Below are positions 45,490 through 56,789 of a DNA stretch of 64,000 bases, one piece after another. The translations under genes were made by a program, and so were the position numbers. Source of the stretch: Meconema thalassinum (Eukaryota; Arthropoda; Insecta; Orthoptera; Tettigoniidae); assembly GCA_946902985.2 (NCBI GenBank), contig OX336388.2, forward strand, positions 1,218,214,609-1,218,278,608, written 5' to 3'. Position 1 is the stretch's first letter. Each line of letters opens with the position of its first letter. The notes beneath the pieces are model-generated. The model was not told the origin of the DNA. It saw only the letters and a list, made by a program, of their open reading frames with translations, and did not search any database.

Positions 45490-45700
45490 GACATTTTGAA
45501 GAACCCTACCAGGGGATAATTCTAGCACCCTGGGATCTCAAACCGTTGCAATTATAGAAAACGTTAAACCAATACTATCAAATTTCACAATTTTGAGCCA
45601 CAGCATCTCTTTTTTTATGTCGACCATGCATTAATCGGGAATTGAACCTGGTTCTCCAAGATTATGTACCAGGATCGTTATTGTGTCCTTACCAATACCT
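45490..45700. repeat. SINE fragments
   Basis: 45500-45585 carries the tail half of SINE B (TTCTAGCACCCTGGGATCTC, then CGTTAAACCAATAC). 45630-45690 has a minus-strand B-box-like GGTTCAATTCCCG. Both are incomplete. Confidence 0.5.
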
Positions 45701-46320
45701 TCTGATAGGCATTACAGTACACCTCTACTACACAAGGAAATGGGAGTGGGATGAGATTCAGAATTCATGGAATGCTCCCCAATGAAAGAGATTGAAAGCT
45801 TAACTCCCAGTTTATTCAGTAGGTAGCCTAGGCCTAAGTAAGTAATAAATTTTACGCCACTAACAAGTGATTGAGCACTATCTCATTGGACTAAATGGAA
45901 GTAAAATGCTAAAGAAATAAATGTAGGATTTATTCTTAAGCAATACGCTGCAGTAGCAGGTAGGCCTATCAGGGAAGAAATGCTGCAGATTATATTATCC
46001 TTCATCAGACATGGACGCCTTTACATCCCACGGCTACTCATTAGCTTACTTTTCTCACATACTTAAGTTGCCAGAGCCAAATACACGATGCACCCCTTCT
46101 TATTCGCGATAATCAGATCGCAACGAATGTAAACATGAGACGGTCAGCTGTTCGTGCCGCCAGCGATCATACTTCGCGCGCCGCGCCCAGGGAGAGCGAG
46201 TGCAGATACGTTCCAAATTACCGAGTGTTTACACTTCGAGTGTGGACAGAGTGATCGAGTGCAAGTGTACATGAGAGTGTGGAGTGCGAGTGTAGAGTGT
46301 TCATCATTTGGCAAACAGCC
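45701..46320. other. right end region of E2
   Basis: It contains TAGGCCTA at 45829 and 45961. From 46195 to 46305 it carries a dense cluster of GAGTG(C/T)GAGTGT-like subterminal repeats leading to the inverted end. Confidence 0.6.
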
Positions 46321-46573
46321 TCTGTCAAGGCCACCGTACTCATTAGGACGGATTAACTTCTGTGATCTGTTGACAAGTGGAAGGGCCAAGAGCGCTCAAG
46401 GAAGAGACTTGAGGAAACTGGAATAAGGCTCCTAATTGCTTGTATTTGCTGACTAGTGTAATTTTCTGGCCACAATAAAGTTAATTATTTCTTTAAGCAG
46501 TAATTGGTGTTGTGCTTTGTACCCCCACCGTAATCCAGATAACAAAAGTGCCACTAGGGGGTGGCACGTAACA
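46321..46573 (+). repeat. Gypsy 3' LTR, piece 3
   Basis: TCTGTCAAGGCCACCG through GGCACGTAACA matches the last part of the 5' LTR, including AATAAA. It is followed by the ATAT target repeat. Confidence 0.95.
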
Positions 46574-46577
46574 ATAT

Positions 46578-47807
46578 GTATTGCGATTTCTTTCCTGAAT
46601 GATTCATTATCAATTAATATGATAATTTATCTGATCAAACGGAAATAACATCATATTCCCATTCGGGAATGTTCATAACCTATATGAATGATTCATGCCA
46701 GTAGATTCAATGTCTCATTAATTATCAGTTTTAGATATTTTATTATTGCAGTTGAGGGGATATTTCAAGTATTATTAAGTTTTGTGGATAATTGTACTGT
46801 TATTATCACCTGATGAGTTACTATTTTATTTTGGAAGGGGTAGTTTTAGGGAATATTCCCAGTTATCATTGGAAATTTGCTTACCCGGAAAAGACTGGAG
46901 GTAATTCAGCAAGAATATTTAAGTCAGGAATTTTACAAGTAATTTCGGGAAGCATGGAAACTTACTCGGAACTTCTCGGCCTGGCTTGTCTATCGTCGTA
47001 CATTTACAATTGTCAACTTTCAATGTACCATACTACAACATCGTTGTAGGCAGGATCGCTTGTGCAACAAATAGTTCCTGCCACTTTACACATTACTCCA
47101 CGGAACTACAGAGCTATATTTATATATCAGCTCTGTCGCACGCTCACTCGGTTGTGGCCCGTGCATCAGCCGACCACGGATGACATAATTCCCTGTGTTA
47201 TCTCTATGCGTACTCGTCTCATCAACTGCAGCTGTCACCACGCGGCAATTACATCAGCTGAGTTGTGCCGATACTCGGGCAACAGCCGAGTGGACGCGCC
47301 CGGTGCTGGTATATAAATATAACCCTGTATATTCATACCCTGCTCAGCAGTGGAACGTTGTTCTTTAAGTGCATTCAGAGTCGTATCGAAGCCATGGTGC
47401 TTCACAATATGCTTGGATCATTTGACACTTTTGAGCCGAGGCTACTGGTGACTACGTTATTAGTGTGTGCGTCCATTACACACGCCTGATGTCGAGGCAC
47501 ACGGGAAAGGACTTATTCTTGATTTGCTGATATCTTTTGAGTCACATGGCTACTGGCATTCAGACTGATAAACTGTGTGACGAGTTTCAGACTCTATTAT
47601 TTGTGTTAGTCGTCAGAATTCTACGCTGTAGGGACTGTCTGTTTTCTTGCAGCTGATAGTGTCATACAAAGTGTAAGACATGCAAAGTTATTATGAAAAT
47701 GTGGTTAAGCCTCGTACAAGTGAAAAAGCGTGTGTTATTTCCAAATTTGGAAAGTGTTAAAGTCAGTGTATAAAGATATTGTAGAAACCATCATTTTATG
47801 GGTTCAC
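46578..47807. other. unassigned flank with a promoter-like core
   Basis: This is the sequence into which the Gypsy element inserted, together with 16316-16440. No domain is seen. Around 47190-47300 the GC content rises ahead of a TATA box. Confidence 0.4.
47311..47345 (+). promoter_or_regulatory. candidate core promoter
   Basis: TATATAAATATAACC lies at about 47311, with CTCAGCAGTGG some 30 bp downstream as a possible initiator. The following 150 bp include ATG at 47393 in a short frame. No gene product is recognised. It may belong to an unrecognised LTR. Confidence 0.3.
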
Positions 47808-47940
47808 ACTTCGGGCATCCTGAAAATGGTTTCCATGGTTTCCCATTTGCCGGGGCGGTTCCTTTCAATAGGCCCACGGCCGATTTCCTTCCAAAATCCT
47901 TTCCCTGGCCCTTCCTGAAAATAAAATACATGGCCAAGCA
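47808..47940 (+). repeat. SINE family A, partial
   Basis: GGGCATCCTGAAAATGGTTT, CATGGTTTCCCATTTGCC and CCCACGGCCGATTTCCTTCC match the family core. The tRNA head is missing. Confidence 0.6.
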
Positions 47941-48124
47941 TTCACCATTTATTTAACAATATGAAGGAACACAGGCATAAGCGTAAATACATTTCTTCTT
48001 GACATATCTAGTTAAAAATTACAAAATACATCAATGAGAAAAGAGAGAAGAAAAAAAGAGTACACAATTAAAGAACAAAAAATATACTATAAAGGAAAAA
48101 TATACACTGTAGAATAGAAAAAAA

Positions 48125-50088
48125 ATGTACAAAATACAAAAAAGAATATACAAAAATAAAAGAGAAAACAGAAGAATAGCCACTCAAACTTTTAAAAGGG
48201 AAAGAAAATTGTTCTTTCTGAAGGAACTACAACAAATAGAGGATGAATTTAAAAACAACAGTGTGAGAAATTTCTACCAGTTATTTCGAAAACAGTTGAA
48301 TAAATTTGAAGCCCCCACATTATTACTTGTAAAACCAAAGACAAAACAAATATCACATTCTAATCAAGAGAATTGTAATATAATGGCAGAGTATTTTGAA
48401 GACCTACACAATTGTCATAAGCCGGAAGACAAGTTTATCACCAACACTACTAACATTCAAAATGAAAATTCTCTAGCACCAGATTTGGACGAAATTAAAG
48501 AAATTATACACATCTTGAAAAACAATAAAGCCGCTGGTGAAGATGGGATTAGGGCAGAGTTGCTGAAAGCCCTAAATGATGATATAATCATACAATTTAA
48601 AGATATAATTGATAAGATCTGGGAAAATGAAAGAGTTCCTGAGGAATGGAAAGTCGCCATAATACATCCTATCAACAAGAAGGCGTCTAAATCTGACCCG
48701 AATAATTATAGAGGCATATCGCTTGTGTCAGTAGCTTATAAAATTCTTTCCAAAGCTTTACTCAATCGTGCAGAACCCCAATTAGACGTAAAAATAGGAG
48801 AGCATCAAAATGGCTTTCGTAAACATAGATCTTGTGTTGAACAGATATGGAATCTTCAAACTATTTTGCAAATGAGACAATTAAGAAATAAAGACACGAC
48901 AGTTACTTTAATAGATTTTGCAAAAGCCTATGATTCCATTGACAGAGAATCTCTCATTAACATTCTAAAAGAATTTGGTTTGGATCCTAAAACAACTAAC
49001 ATTATTCAGGATACGCTAACAAATACCACGTCCAAAGTCCGATTTCGTGGGGAGTTCTTCAAGGCTTTTGAAATAAACATAGGAGTCAGACAAGGTGATG
49101 GATTGTCACCATTACTTTTAACTGTGCTTTGGAGAAGGTGATCTGAGAGTGGAGGAAAACAGACACCAAAGGGGTTAAATTATGATATCAACGAGATAAC
49201 ATCTATATAGATTGTTTGGCTTTTGCTGGCGACATTGCCCTAATTACTGATACACCGGAAAATGCCAAAATACAAATTGATAATTTAATACAACAAGCAA
49301 ATAAAATAGGTCTACAAATTTCCTTCACAAGACAGAATTTATATCCAATGTCAAAAACAGTCCTGATAAATTATGTATTCAACAAAACGAAATCAAAAGA
49401 GTGAATTCTTTCAAATATCTCGGTGAATGGATTACAATAAATAATAACGAGAAAAACAGCCTAACAGTTAGAACAAAGAAAATGAATATAGCTTTCCAGC
49501 TCACCAGGAACATTTATAAGAAAAAAAGCATTACCTAATTCTATTAAAATTAAACATTATAATACTGTTGTGAAACCAGAGGCCTTATATGGATCTGAAA
49601 CGCTCAAATTAATGAATAAAGGCAAAATTAACAAAATCATGGTCATGGAAGGGAAAATAATTAGAAGTATACTTGGCCCTAGAAAAGTAGGAGCAGATTA
49701 CAACAGACCTAGACCAAATGTTGAAATTTATGAGCATGTAGAAAACATGCTACATACCATGCGAAGAAGAAGATTATCCTTCTTTGGACATTTACGAAGA
49801 ATGAACGTTGATAGATTGACAAAGAAAATTTTCAATAAAATTATGAAACTTAAGATACAGCCAGCTTGGTTTCAACAGACCTTGAATGACCTTAAAGAGG
49901 CCAATATACAAATTGAAGACATACCTAATAGACAACTCTTTCGGAACAAAATTAAAACAGTCACCTTCAAGGAGGAACTAGAGAGAAGCAGGAAACAGCC
50001 ACACAACATCGAGGAGCTCTGGCAACAACAATCTGAAAGAATGAAGCAATTTTGGGTGACCAAGAAGAAATCATATAGCAAAACTTGA
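48125..50088 (+). pseudogene. LINE-3: 5'-truncated reverse transcriptase
   Basis: Plus strand. The first block (48125-49141) covers the RT fingers and palm: LKNNKAAGEDGIRAELLKAL, NNYRGISLVSVAYKILSKAL, VTLIDFAKAYDSIDRESLIN (motif A) and IGVRQGDGLSPLLL (motif B). A frameshift follows. The next block (49216-49404) has LAFAGDIALI where FADD is expected, so one catalytic Asp is lost. The last block (49570-50088) has EALYGSETLKLMNKGKINKI and RRRRLSFFGHLRRMNVDRLT, the C-terminal region. No endonuclease is present upstream. The segment is AT-rich compared with the Gypsy genes. It is a dead, 5'-truncated LINE. Confidence 0.85.
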
Positions 50089-50416
50089 TGTATTGATTTA
50101 ACGTGCTCTATTAAGGGCTATTCAATTAAATAAATAAAAGAGAAAAGAGTACCCAGTATTCAAGGAACAGCTGCTTTTACTTGTTTATCGAGTGCCAGCG
50201 AATGAATCTACTTGAACATCGATTGAATTATAAAGTGATAATATTTTAACTAATGGAGAATGAGAATGGTGAACACTTCTAGATCTTGGGATGTGAACGA
50301 GTGCTTGCTGTCAAGATCTTACTTGTGGTACATGAAAAGTGATGAACCTAAGTAACTCTTGGCAGTCAATTTTTCCAGTTACAATTTTTCTCAGTAGTTG
50401 CAATGAAATTATTGAC

Positions 50417-51416
50417 CTACTTTTCAAAGACGTGAAGTTGAACAAATTTCGTAAAAACCGAGTTCGAAGTATCAAATGGACAAAATACATTGAATGCCTT
50501 ATAATACAAGTATCTTAGAAATTTATTTTCCACTATCTCAATGTGACGAATTTGATCTATATAAAAGCGATCCCAGATTACTGATGAATATTCTAACTTG
50601 CTTGGAACTAAACTCACATACAACTTAACAATTATTCCAGGTTGAGTAAATAATTTTGAGTTTCAAATGTCAAAACCAAGCATCTTGTCGGCTGAACTAA
50701 TTATATTTGTAATATGGTAATCGAAAGTTCATTTGCTGTCGAAAATAATTCCTAAATCATTTACCGACTGTACTATTTCGAGTGCTGTTTCTCCAATACA
50801 ACATTTAGGATTTATATATTCCTTCTACCTTGTAAATACCATGACTTTACAATTTTTTACATTAAGGATTAAAGTATTACTGTCACACCATGATATAATT
50901 ATTATTAACATCCTGTTGCAGGTTATTCTCGTCTCTCAAGTTGTATATGGTCTCATATAGCTTTACATCGTCAGCAAACAATTAACAGTCAAAGTAACAA
51001 AGAATATTAGGCAAATCATTCACCAAAATTAGAAATAAGAGAGGCCCAAGATTAGACACTTGTGGGACACCAGAAGAACTAACAGAATTATCTGAAATTT
51101 CACTTCTGAAACAAATTGCTGTCTATATTTTAAATAGGAACATAACAATTAATTGAAGTAATGGTTTAGAAACTCCAAACTGGTACAGCTTTGTTACAAG
51201 AATGTTATGGTCAAGTTTATCGAAGGCCTTTTCTAAATCAATGTATATCACGTCAGGTCTTCTATTGTTATCTAATGCGTTGTAAACCTTTTGAATAAAA
51301 CCCCGAAAATTTGTAATAACAGATCTGCCGGGCGTAAAGCCATGCTGACATTGTGAGAGCTCAACCTTAACCCTTCCAGTTATTGAAATATGTTCTACTA
51401 TTCTTTGAGTGATCAC
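50417..51416 (-). pseudogene. LINE-4: Jockey/CR1-like RT fragment
   Basis: Minus strand. Block 51416-51123 has SQCQHGFTPGRSVITNFRGF and VIYIDLEKAFDKLDHNILVT (motif A). Between the blocks the frame LFADDVKLYETIY can be read near 50960 (motif C kept). Block 50623-50417 has LVPSKLEYSSVIWDRFYIDQ and IEIVENKFLRYLYYKAF, the typical thumb region. Several stops and shifts separate the parts. Both ends of the element are missing. Confidence 0.8.
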
Positions 51417-51975
51417 TTTTGCCGTTGCAATTTTAAAGACATGCTTATATTTTTTTACTTTTAAACTGTTTAGAAAGACATCTAAAAAGAGGAAAAATAG
51501 TACAAAATAAGAACCAATTCAGGGAAACCATGGAATTTACATTGTGAAAAGCAGGCATACCTTGAAATACTACACTTGTATCTGAATTGTCAATGCCCTC
51601 ATCTCCATCAGTTTCACCGTCACTTGATAAACCCTCGATCTCTTCAACACTGTCTTTAAATATTCACTGTCGGATTCACCCAAATACCTTCAAATCGTAG
51701 CCACATATTTATCATACAAGCCGTCACCCCTCTCTCAATTTCACTGTTTCATCGAACATCAGCTGATACTGCCAAACTCAAGTATTTATCTTACCAATCC
51801 TGACTCAGGAACACCAAATATTTCCACAGTGTTAGACGTTGAGTATTGTTCAAGATCATCACACCACAAGGCAAGATTATTTGCCACGTTCGTCAGATGC
51901 CTATTTTCTGATACCAAATTGCCTATGATAGTTTGTTGCCTATCAATAAATTCCTGTTTTTATCATTTTAAAAGT
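51417..51975. other. no recognisable feature
   Basis: AT-rich. No domain, RNA or repeat was recognised. Confidence 0.45.
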
Positions 51976-52327
51976 CGGCAGTGGTGGCTACGCTCACTCA
52001 AGCACAGCATTAGGTCATGGGGTCAAGCTTTCTGCTGACTCGGTAGACGCGTGGGTTCGAGCCCCACCGTTGGCCATCCTTGAAATGGTTTTCCGTGGTA
52101 TCCCATTTTCTACTCCAGACAAATGCTGGGACAGTACCTTCTGACAGGCCATGGCCGCTTCTTTCCACATCCTTGCCCAGTTTCATTCACCATCATTCAT
52201 TTCATCTCTCATTAATTTCTCTTCATGAGGTTGGCGTCAGGAAGGGCATCCAGCCTTAAAACCCATCCGCCACAAAGACTTCCATCACATCTCATCCCCA
52301 ACCCCGTTGGAAAACAGAAATAATAAG
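51976..52327 (+). mobile_element. SINE family A, longest copy
   Basis: tRNA-like head (GGCAGTGGTGGCTACGCTC and GTGGGTTCGAGCCCCACC, a near-perfect B box). The core follows (CATCCTTGAAATGGTTTTCC, GCAAATGC-type ACAAATGCTGGGAC, CCATGGCCGCTTCTTTCC). A 3' part with GTTGGCGTCAGGAAGGGCAT and the tail CAGAAATAATAAGG ends it. It is the best reference copy of this family in the window. Confidence 0.85.
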
Positions 52328-52654
52328 GGGTAGACATACAAATGATCTAGTCGACTTCGTCGTTACGTTACGGCAACGTCACGAAATTAACTGAGGTGTG
52401 TGACGTCATGGTACTGCTTGGTGCATGTGTACTGAGTTCACTGGTGAGCTCTGGCGTTACGAGACAGCAACGACACGGCGAGCGTGACGTCATCCAGCCA
52501 GCTCCCTCCTTTCACCGCGCGCTCGCTTGAAGCCTCCAGCCTTTCTAGCATTTTTCAGCATTTGTAGCATTTAAAATGATATAAAGTCCAGTCTTTCAGA
52601 CTGACTGTCTCTTTTTAGCCTACTTTCGATTTTTGCTAAAAATGAAAATAGACT
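52328..52654. other. unassigned, GC-richer, two TGACGTCA sites
   Basis: TGACGTCA lies at 52401 and 52485. No coding signal. Confidence 0.4.
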
Positions 52655-54730
52655 TATGAGCTCAATACAGGGTGAAAAATTGTGTGTCTGTCTGTGTGTG
52701 TTTGTGTGTGTGTGAGTGTACTCTGAATGTCTGTCCCCCCCCCTATCAATTCGAACACGGTGAACCCGAATTGAACGAAATTTGGTACAAAGGTAGCATT
52801 AGCAAAGGACACCTCAGTGTCATGTTTTATATCGCCGCCATCTTGACGGAAACGTGATGGCGGCCACCCAAATGTTCAAAGCTTAAATCAAATTACGACT
52901 AACCTAATCATCCGATCTCTACCAAATTTTGCAACAACATACCATTATGGAGGAAGCATTCTTTGACCAAATGAATAGGTCATTAGCCTAATAGTTTGCG
53001 GATGGCAGCCATCTTTGTGTCAAAATTGATTCCCCCTATTAATTCGTACATGGTGAAACCGAATGGAACAAAATTTGGTACAGAGGTAGCACTAGCAAAG
53101 TGCACCTCAGTGTCATGTTTTATATCGCTGCCATCTTGACGGAAACGTAATGGCGGCCACACAAATGTTCAAAGCTTAAATCAAATTACGATTAACCTAA
53201 TCATCCGATCTCTACCACATTTTGCAACAACATATCTTTACGGGGGGAGCATCCTTTGACCAAACTAGTAGGTCATCAGCCTAAGAGTTTGCGGATGGTG
53301 GCCATCTTTGTGTGAAAATCGATTCCCCCTATTAATTCGAACACGGTGAAGCCGAATGGAACAAAATTTGGTACATAGGTAGCACTAGCAAAGGGCACCT
53401 CATTGTCATGTTTTCAATCACCACCATCGTGACGGAAACGTAATGGCGGCCACACAAATGTTCAAAGCTTAAATCAAATTACGACTAACATAATCATCCG
53501 ATCTCTACCAAATTTTTCAACAACATACCTTTATGGAGGGAGCATCCTTTGACCAAACTAATTGGTCATTAGCCTAATAGTTTGCGGATGGCGGCCATCT
53601 TTGTGTCAAAATCGATTACCCTTATTAATTCGAACACAGTGAAACCGAATGGAACGACATTTGGTCCAGTGGTAGCACTAGCAAAGGGCACCTAAGTGTC
53701 ATGTTTCATATCGTCGCCATCTTGACGGAAACGTAATGGCGGCCACATAAATGTTCAAAGCTTAAATCAAATTACGACTAACATAATCATCCGATCTCTA
53801 CCAAATTTTGCAACAACATACCTTTATGGAGGGAGCATCCTTTGACCAAAATAATTGGTCATTAGCCTAATAGTTTGCGGATGGTGGCCATCTTTGTGTG
53901 AAAATCGATTCCCCCTATTAATTTGAACACGGTAAAACCTAATGGAATGAAAATTGGTACAGAGGTAGCACTAGCAAAGGGCACCTCAGTGTCAGTTTTA
54001 TATCGCCGCCATCTTGACGGAAACGTAATCGCAGCCACCCAAATGTTAAAAGCTTAAATCTAATTACGACCAACCTAATAATCTAGTCTCTACCAAATTT
54101 TGCAACAACATACCTTTATGTGGGAAGCATATTCTGACCAAACTGCAAGATCATCAGCCCAATAGTTTACAGATGGTGGCCAAGTATGTGTGCAAATCGA
54201 TTTTCCCTATCAATTCAAACACGGTGAAACCGAATTGAACGGAATTTGGTACAGAGGTAGCACTAGCAAAGGGCACCTCAGTTCCATGTTTTATATCACC
54301 GCCATCTTGACGGAAAAGGGATGACGGCCACCCAAATGTTAAAAGCTTAAATCAAATTACGACCATCCTAATCATTTGATCTCTACCAGATTTTGTAACA
54401 ACATGCCTTTTTGTGGAAAGCATCTTATGACTGACTACAAGGTCATCAGCCCAATAGTTTGCAAATAGCGGCCATGTATGTGTGCAAATCCATTCCCCAC
54501 ATCAATTCAAACACGGTGAAACCGAATTGAATGAAATTTTTTACAGAGTTAGCACTAGCCAAGGGCACCTCATATTCATGTTTAATATCCCTATAGCACG
54601 TTGTACCGTATTTCAACAAGCTACTACAACCAACATTCAATTATACTCCTTGAAAAGGACAAAGAGTTATAACAATACCCATGCATTTAGGACAAAGTAG
54701 GCTATATGTTCTTTACTGAACATCTTGTTT
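52655..54730. repeat. 292-bp tandem array element, copy 2
   Basis: It opens with a GTGTGT-rich stretch and a C run, then seven units with the anchor at 52760, 53053, 53346, 53639, 53932, 54224 and 54516 (steps 292-293). Its terminal units and unique end match copy 1 (to 1232), including the hairpin at 54706-54723. Copy 1 continues CCCTGAC and copy 2 ACTAATAAG, so the element ends at CATCTTGTTT. Confidence 0.9.
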
Positions 54731-54754
54731 ACTAATAAGATTACTACTTTCATC

Positions 54755-56783
54755 ACTCAGGATATACTAGAATTGATTGATGAAAGGTGGAAACACAAGA
54801 ATGTAAGAGATGAAAAGGGGAAAGCAGAATACAGATGTTTGAGAAATGAGGTTAACAAGAAGTGCAAGGGTGCAGGTATAGAAAACTGGCTGAAATTAGG
54901 AACAGTAGACACAGCTTACCGGAGGATTAAGAATACTTTTGGGGAAAAGAAGTGCTGTAATATTAAGGACACAAATGGAAAGCCTTTAACAGATAGGGAA
55001 GAAAAGGTTGAGAGATGGAAAGCTTACATAGAGTGTTTGTATAAGGGAAAGGAGATTGAGAATCATGTAATGGAAAGAAAGGAGGAAATTGATGAGGATG
55101 CAAAGGGAGATTTAATATTGAGATCAGAATTTGACCGAGCATTGGAAGACTTAAGCAGGAACAAAGCACCAGGCATAGATGATATACCGATTGAGTTGCT
55201 ACGCTGCATAGGAGATGAAGGTCTGATCAGGTTATATCACTTGGTGTGTAGGATTTATGAGACAGGTGAGGTATCCTCTGATTTCAAGAAGAATGTTATC
55301 ATCCCTATACCGAAGAAATAATAATAATGTTATTGGTTTTACGTCCCTTTTAACTACACTGGCTTTTAGAGACGCCGGGGTGCCGGAATTTTGCCCCGAA
55401 GGGGATCTTTAACGTGCCAGTAAATGTACGGACACGGCTCCCTCGCATTTGCGCACCCTCAAATGCCAGTGGACTGCGCCAGGTTTCGAACCTGCAACCT
55501 TGGGCTCAGCAAGCGAGAACGTTACCCCTGAGCCACGCAGCCAGACTATACCGAAGAAAGTGGGAGCTGACAGATGTGAAGATTACCGTACAATCAGCTT
55601 GATTACTCAAGCTTCAAAGATCCTGTCTAGAATAATTTACAAGAAGATGGAAAGCCAGTTGGGTGAAGACCATTTTGGTTTCAGGAGAAATGTAGGAACA
55701 AGGGAAGCTGTACTAAGTCTTAGGCTGATTTTGGAAGGTAGAATAAGGAAAGATAAGAGAACGTTCATGGCATTTGTAGACTTAGAAAAGGCTTTTGATA
55801 ACATTGATTGGACTGAATTGTTTGACATTTTGAAAACGATTGGATAGGAGGGTGATCTACAATCTATGCAGAAACCAAACAGCAGTCATTCGAGCTAAAG
55901 GACATGAGAGTGAAGCTGGTATTCAGAAAGGTGTAAGGCAAGGCTGCAACTTATCACCCATACTTTTCAATCTTTACATTGAACAAGCAATGAAGGAAAT
56001 TGGAGAAAAATTTAAAGTGGGAGACAAGATTCAAGGAGAAATAATTTCAACTCTGAGATTTGATGATGAAATAGTCATTTTGGCCGACACGCCTCAGGAT
56101 TTCCTTCTTGAGGAAAGAATTCATGATGAAAATTAATAAAAGTAAAACAAAAATATTGGAATGCAGCCGAAATAAATCAGAAACATCTATGGACATCAAA
56201 TTGGCAGGTGAAAAACTAAATTAGGAGACTTCTGTTGCCAGTGATGGACGAAGCAAAGAGGATATAAAAAGTAGGTTAGCTCAGGCAAGGAAAGCATTTC
56301 TACAGAAAAGGAATCTGTTGACATCGAATATAGATTTAGGTATTAGGAAGTCATTTTTGAAGGCCTTTGTCTGGAGCATGGCACTCTATGGAAGTGAAAC
56401 TTGTACTTTTGGTGCAGCAGAAAAGAGGAGAATTGAAGCGTTTGAAATGTGGTGTTACAGGAGAATGATCAAGATCAGATGGGTAGATAGGGTTACAAAC
56501 GAAGAGGTATTAAGACTAGTGGGAGAGGAGAGATGTTTCTGGCGACTGCTAATGGAGAGAAGAGAGTGGTTGGTAGGACACATACTAAGAAACCCAGGAA
56601 TAGCAAGCTTTGTTATGGAAGGAAGGGTCGAGGACAAGAACTGTAGGGGTAGACAAAGGTTAGAATATGTTAAACAGATTGCCTCGGATGTAGTAGCTAT
56701 GTAGAGATGAAACGATTAGCTCAAGACAGGGAGGCATGGAGGGCTGCATCAAACCAGTCAAAAGACTGAAGACTCAAACAACA
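54755..56783 (+). pseudogene. LINE-5: 5'-truncated RT, split by a SINE
   Basis: Plus strand. Block 1 (to 55318) has LEDLSRNKAPGIDDIPIELL and FKKNVIIPIPKK, the RT fingers. A SINE then interrupts, and the frame resumes with VGADRCEDYRTISLITQASK, HFGFRRNVGTREAVLSLRLI and MAFVDLEKAFDNIDWTELFD (motif A). After a stop come IQKGVRQGCNLSPILFNLYI (motif B) and LRFDDEIVILAD where FADD is expected, a damaged motif C. The end block (56318-56704) has MALYGSETCTFGAAEKRRIE and WLVGHILRNPG. A 24-bp direct repeat with two mismatches (ACTAATAAG...CTTTCATC, 54731-54754 and 56784-56807) is a likely TSD. The endonuclease is absent. Confidence 0.85.
55319..55545 (-). mobile_element. SINE family B inserted in LINE-5, 14-bp TSD
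   Basis: The reverse complement has the SINE head (GTGGCTCAGGGGTAACGTTC and GCAGGTTCGAAACCTGG) and the tail seen here as AATAATGTTATTGGTTTTAC. CTATACCGAAGAAA is repeated at 55305-55318 and 55546-55559. Removing it restores the RT frame order. Confidence 0.93.
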
Positions 56784-56789
56784 ACTAAT

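Larger units (their letters stand above)
38516..46320. mobile_element. DNA transposon E2, terminal GGCTGTTTGCCAAAT, TSD TCT
   Basis: Perfect 15-bp inverted ends GGCTGTTTGCCAAAT (38516) and ATTTGGCAAACAGCC (ending 46320) interrupt the LTR. TCT is at 38513-38515 and 46321-46323. The unbroken 5' LTR shows the empty site TAGTTTCTGTCAAGG. GAGTGCGAGTGT-type repeats crowd both ends, and ATCGAGTGCAAGTGTAC occurs at 38599 and 46252. A P-type element, tandem repeats and SINEs are nested inside. No transposase of its own is recognised. Confidence 0.8.
16441..46573 (+). mobile_element. Gypsy-type LTR retrotransposon, 3' LTR split by nested insertions
   Basis: The 682-bp 5' LTR (16441-17122), primer-binding region, gag, pol and polypurine tract are followed by a 3' LTR found in three consecutive pieces that together rebuild the LTR order. 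The 4-bp direct repeat ATAT flanks the whole stack (16437-16440 and 46574-46577). The element's own sequence is therefore about 6.7 kb and the other 23 kb are later insertions. There is no env-like gene. The clade within Gypsy (for example Mdg1/412 or CsRN1-like) cannot be fixed by eye. Confidence 0.9.

Noticed and set aside
45304..45519. Short coding frame near 45.3-45.5 kb as a host exon
   Set aside because: No domain or conserved splice pattern, and it runs into a SINE fragment.
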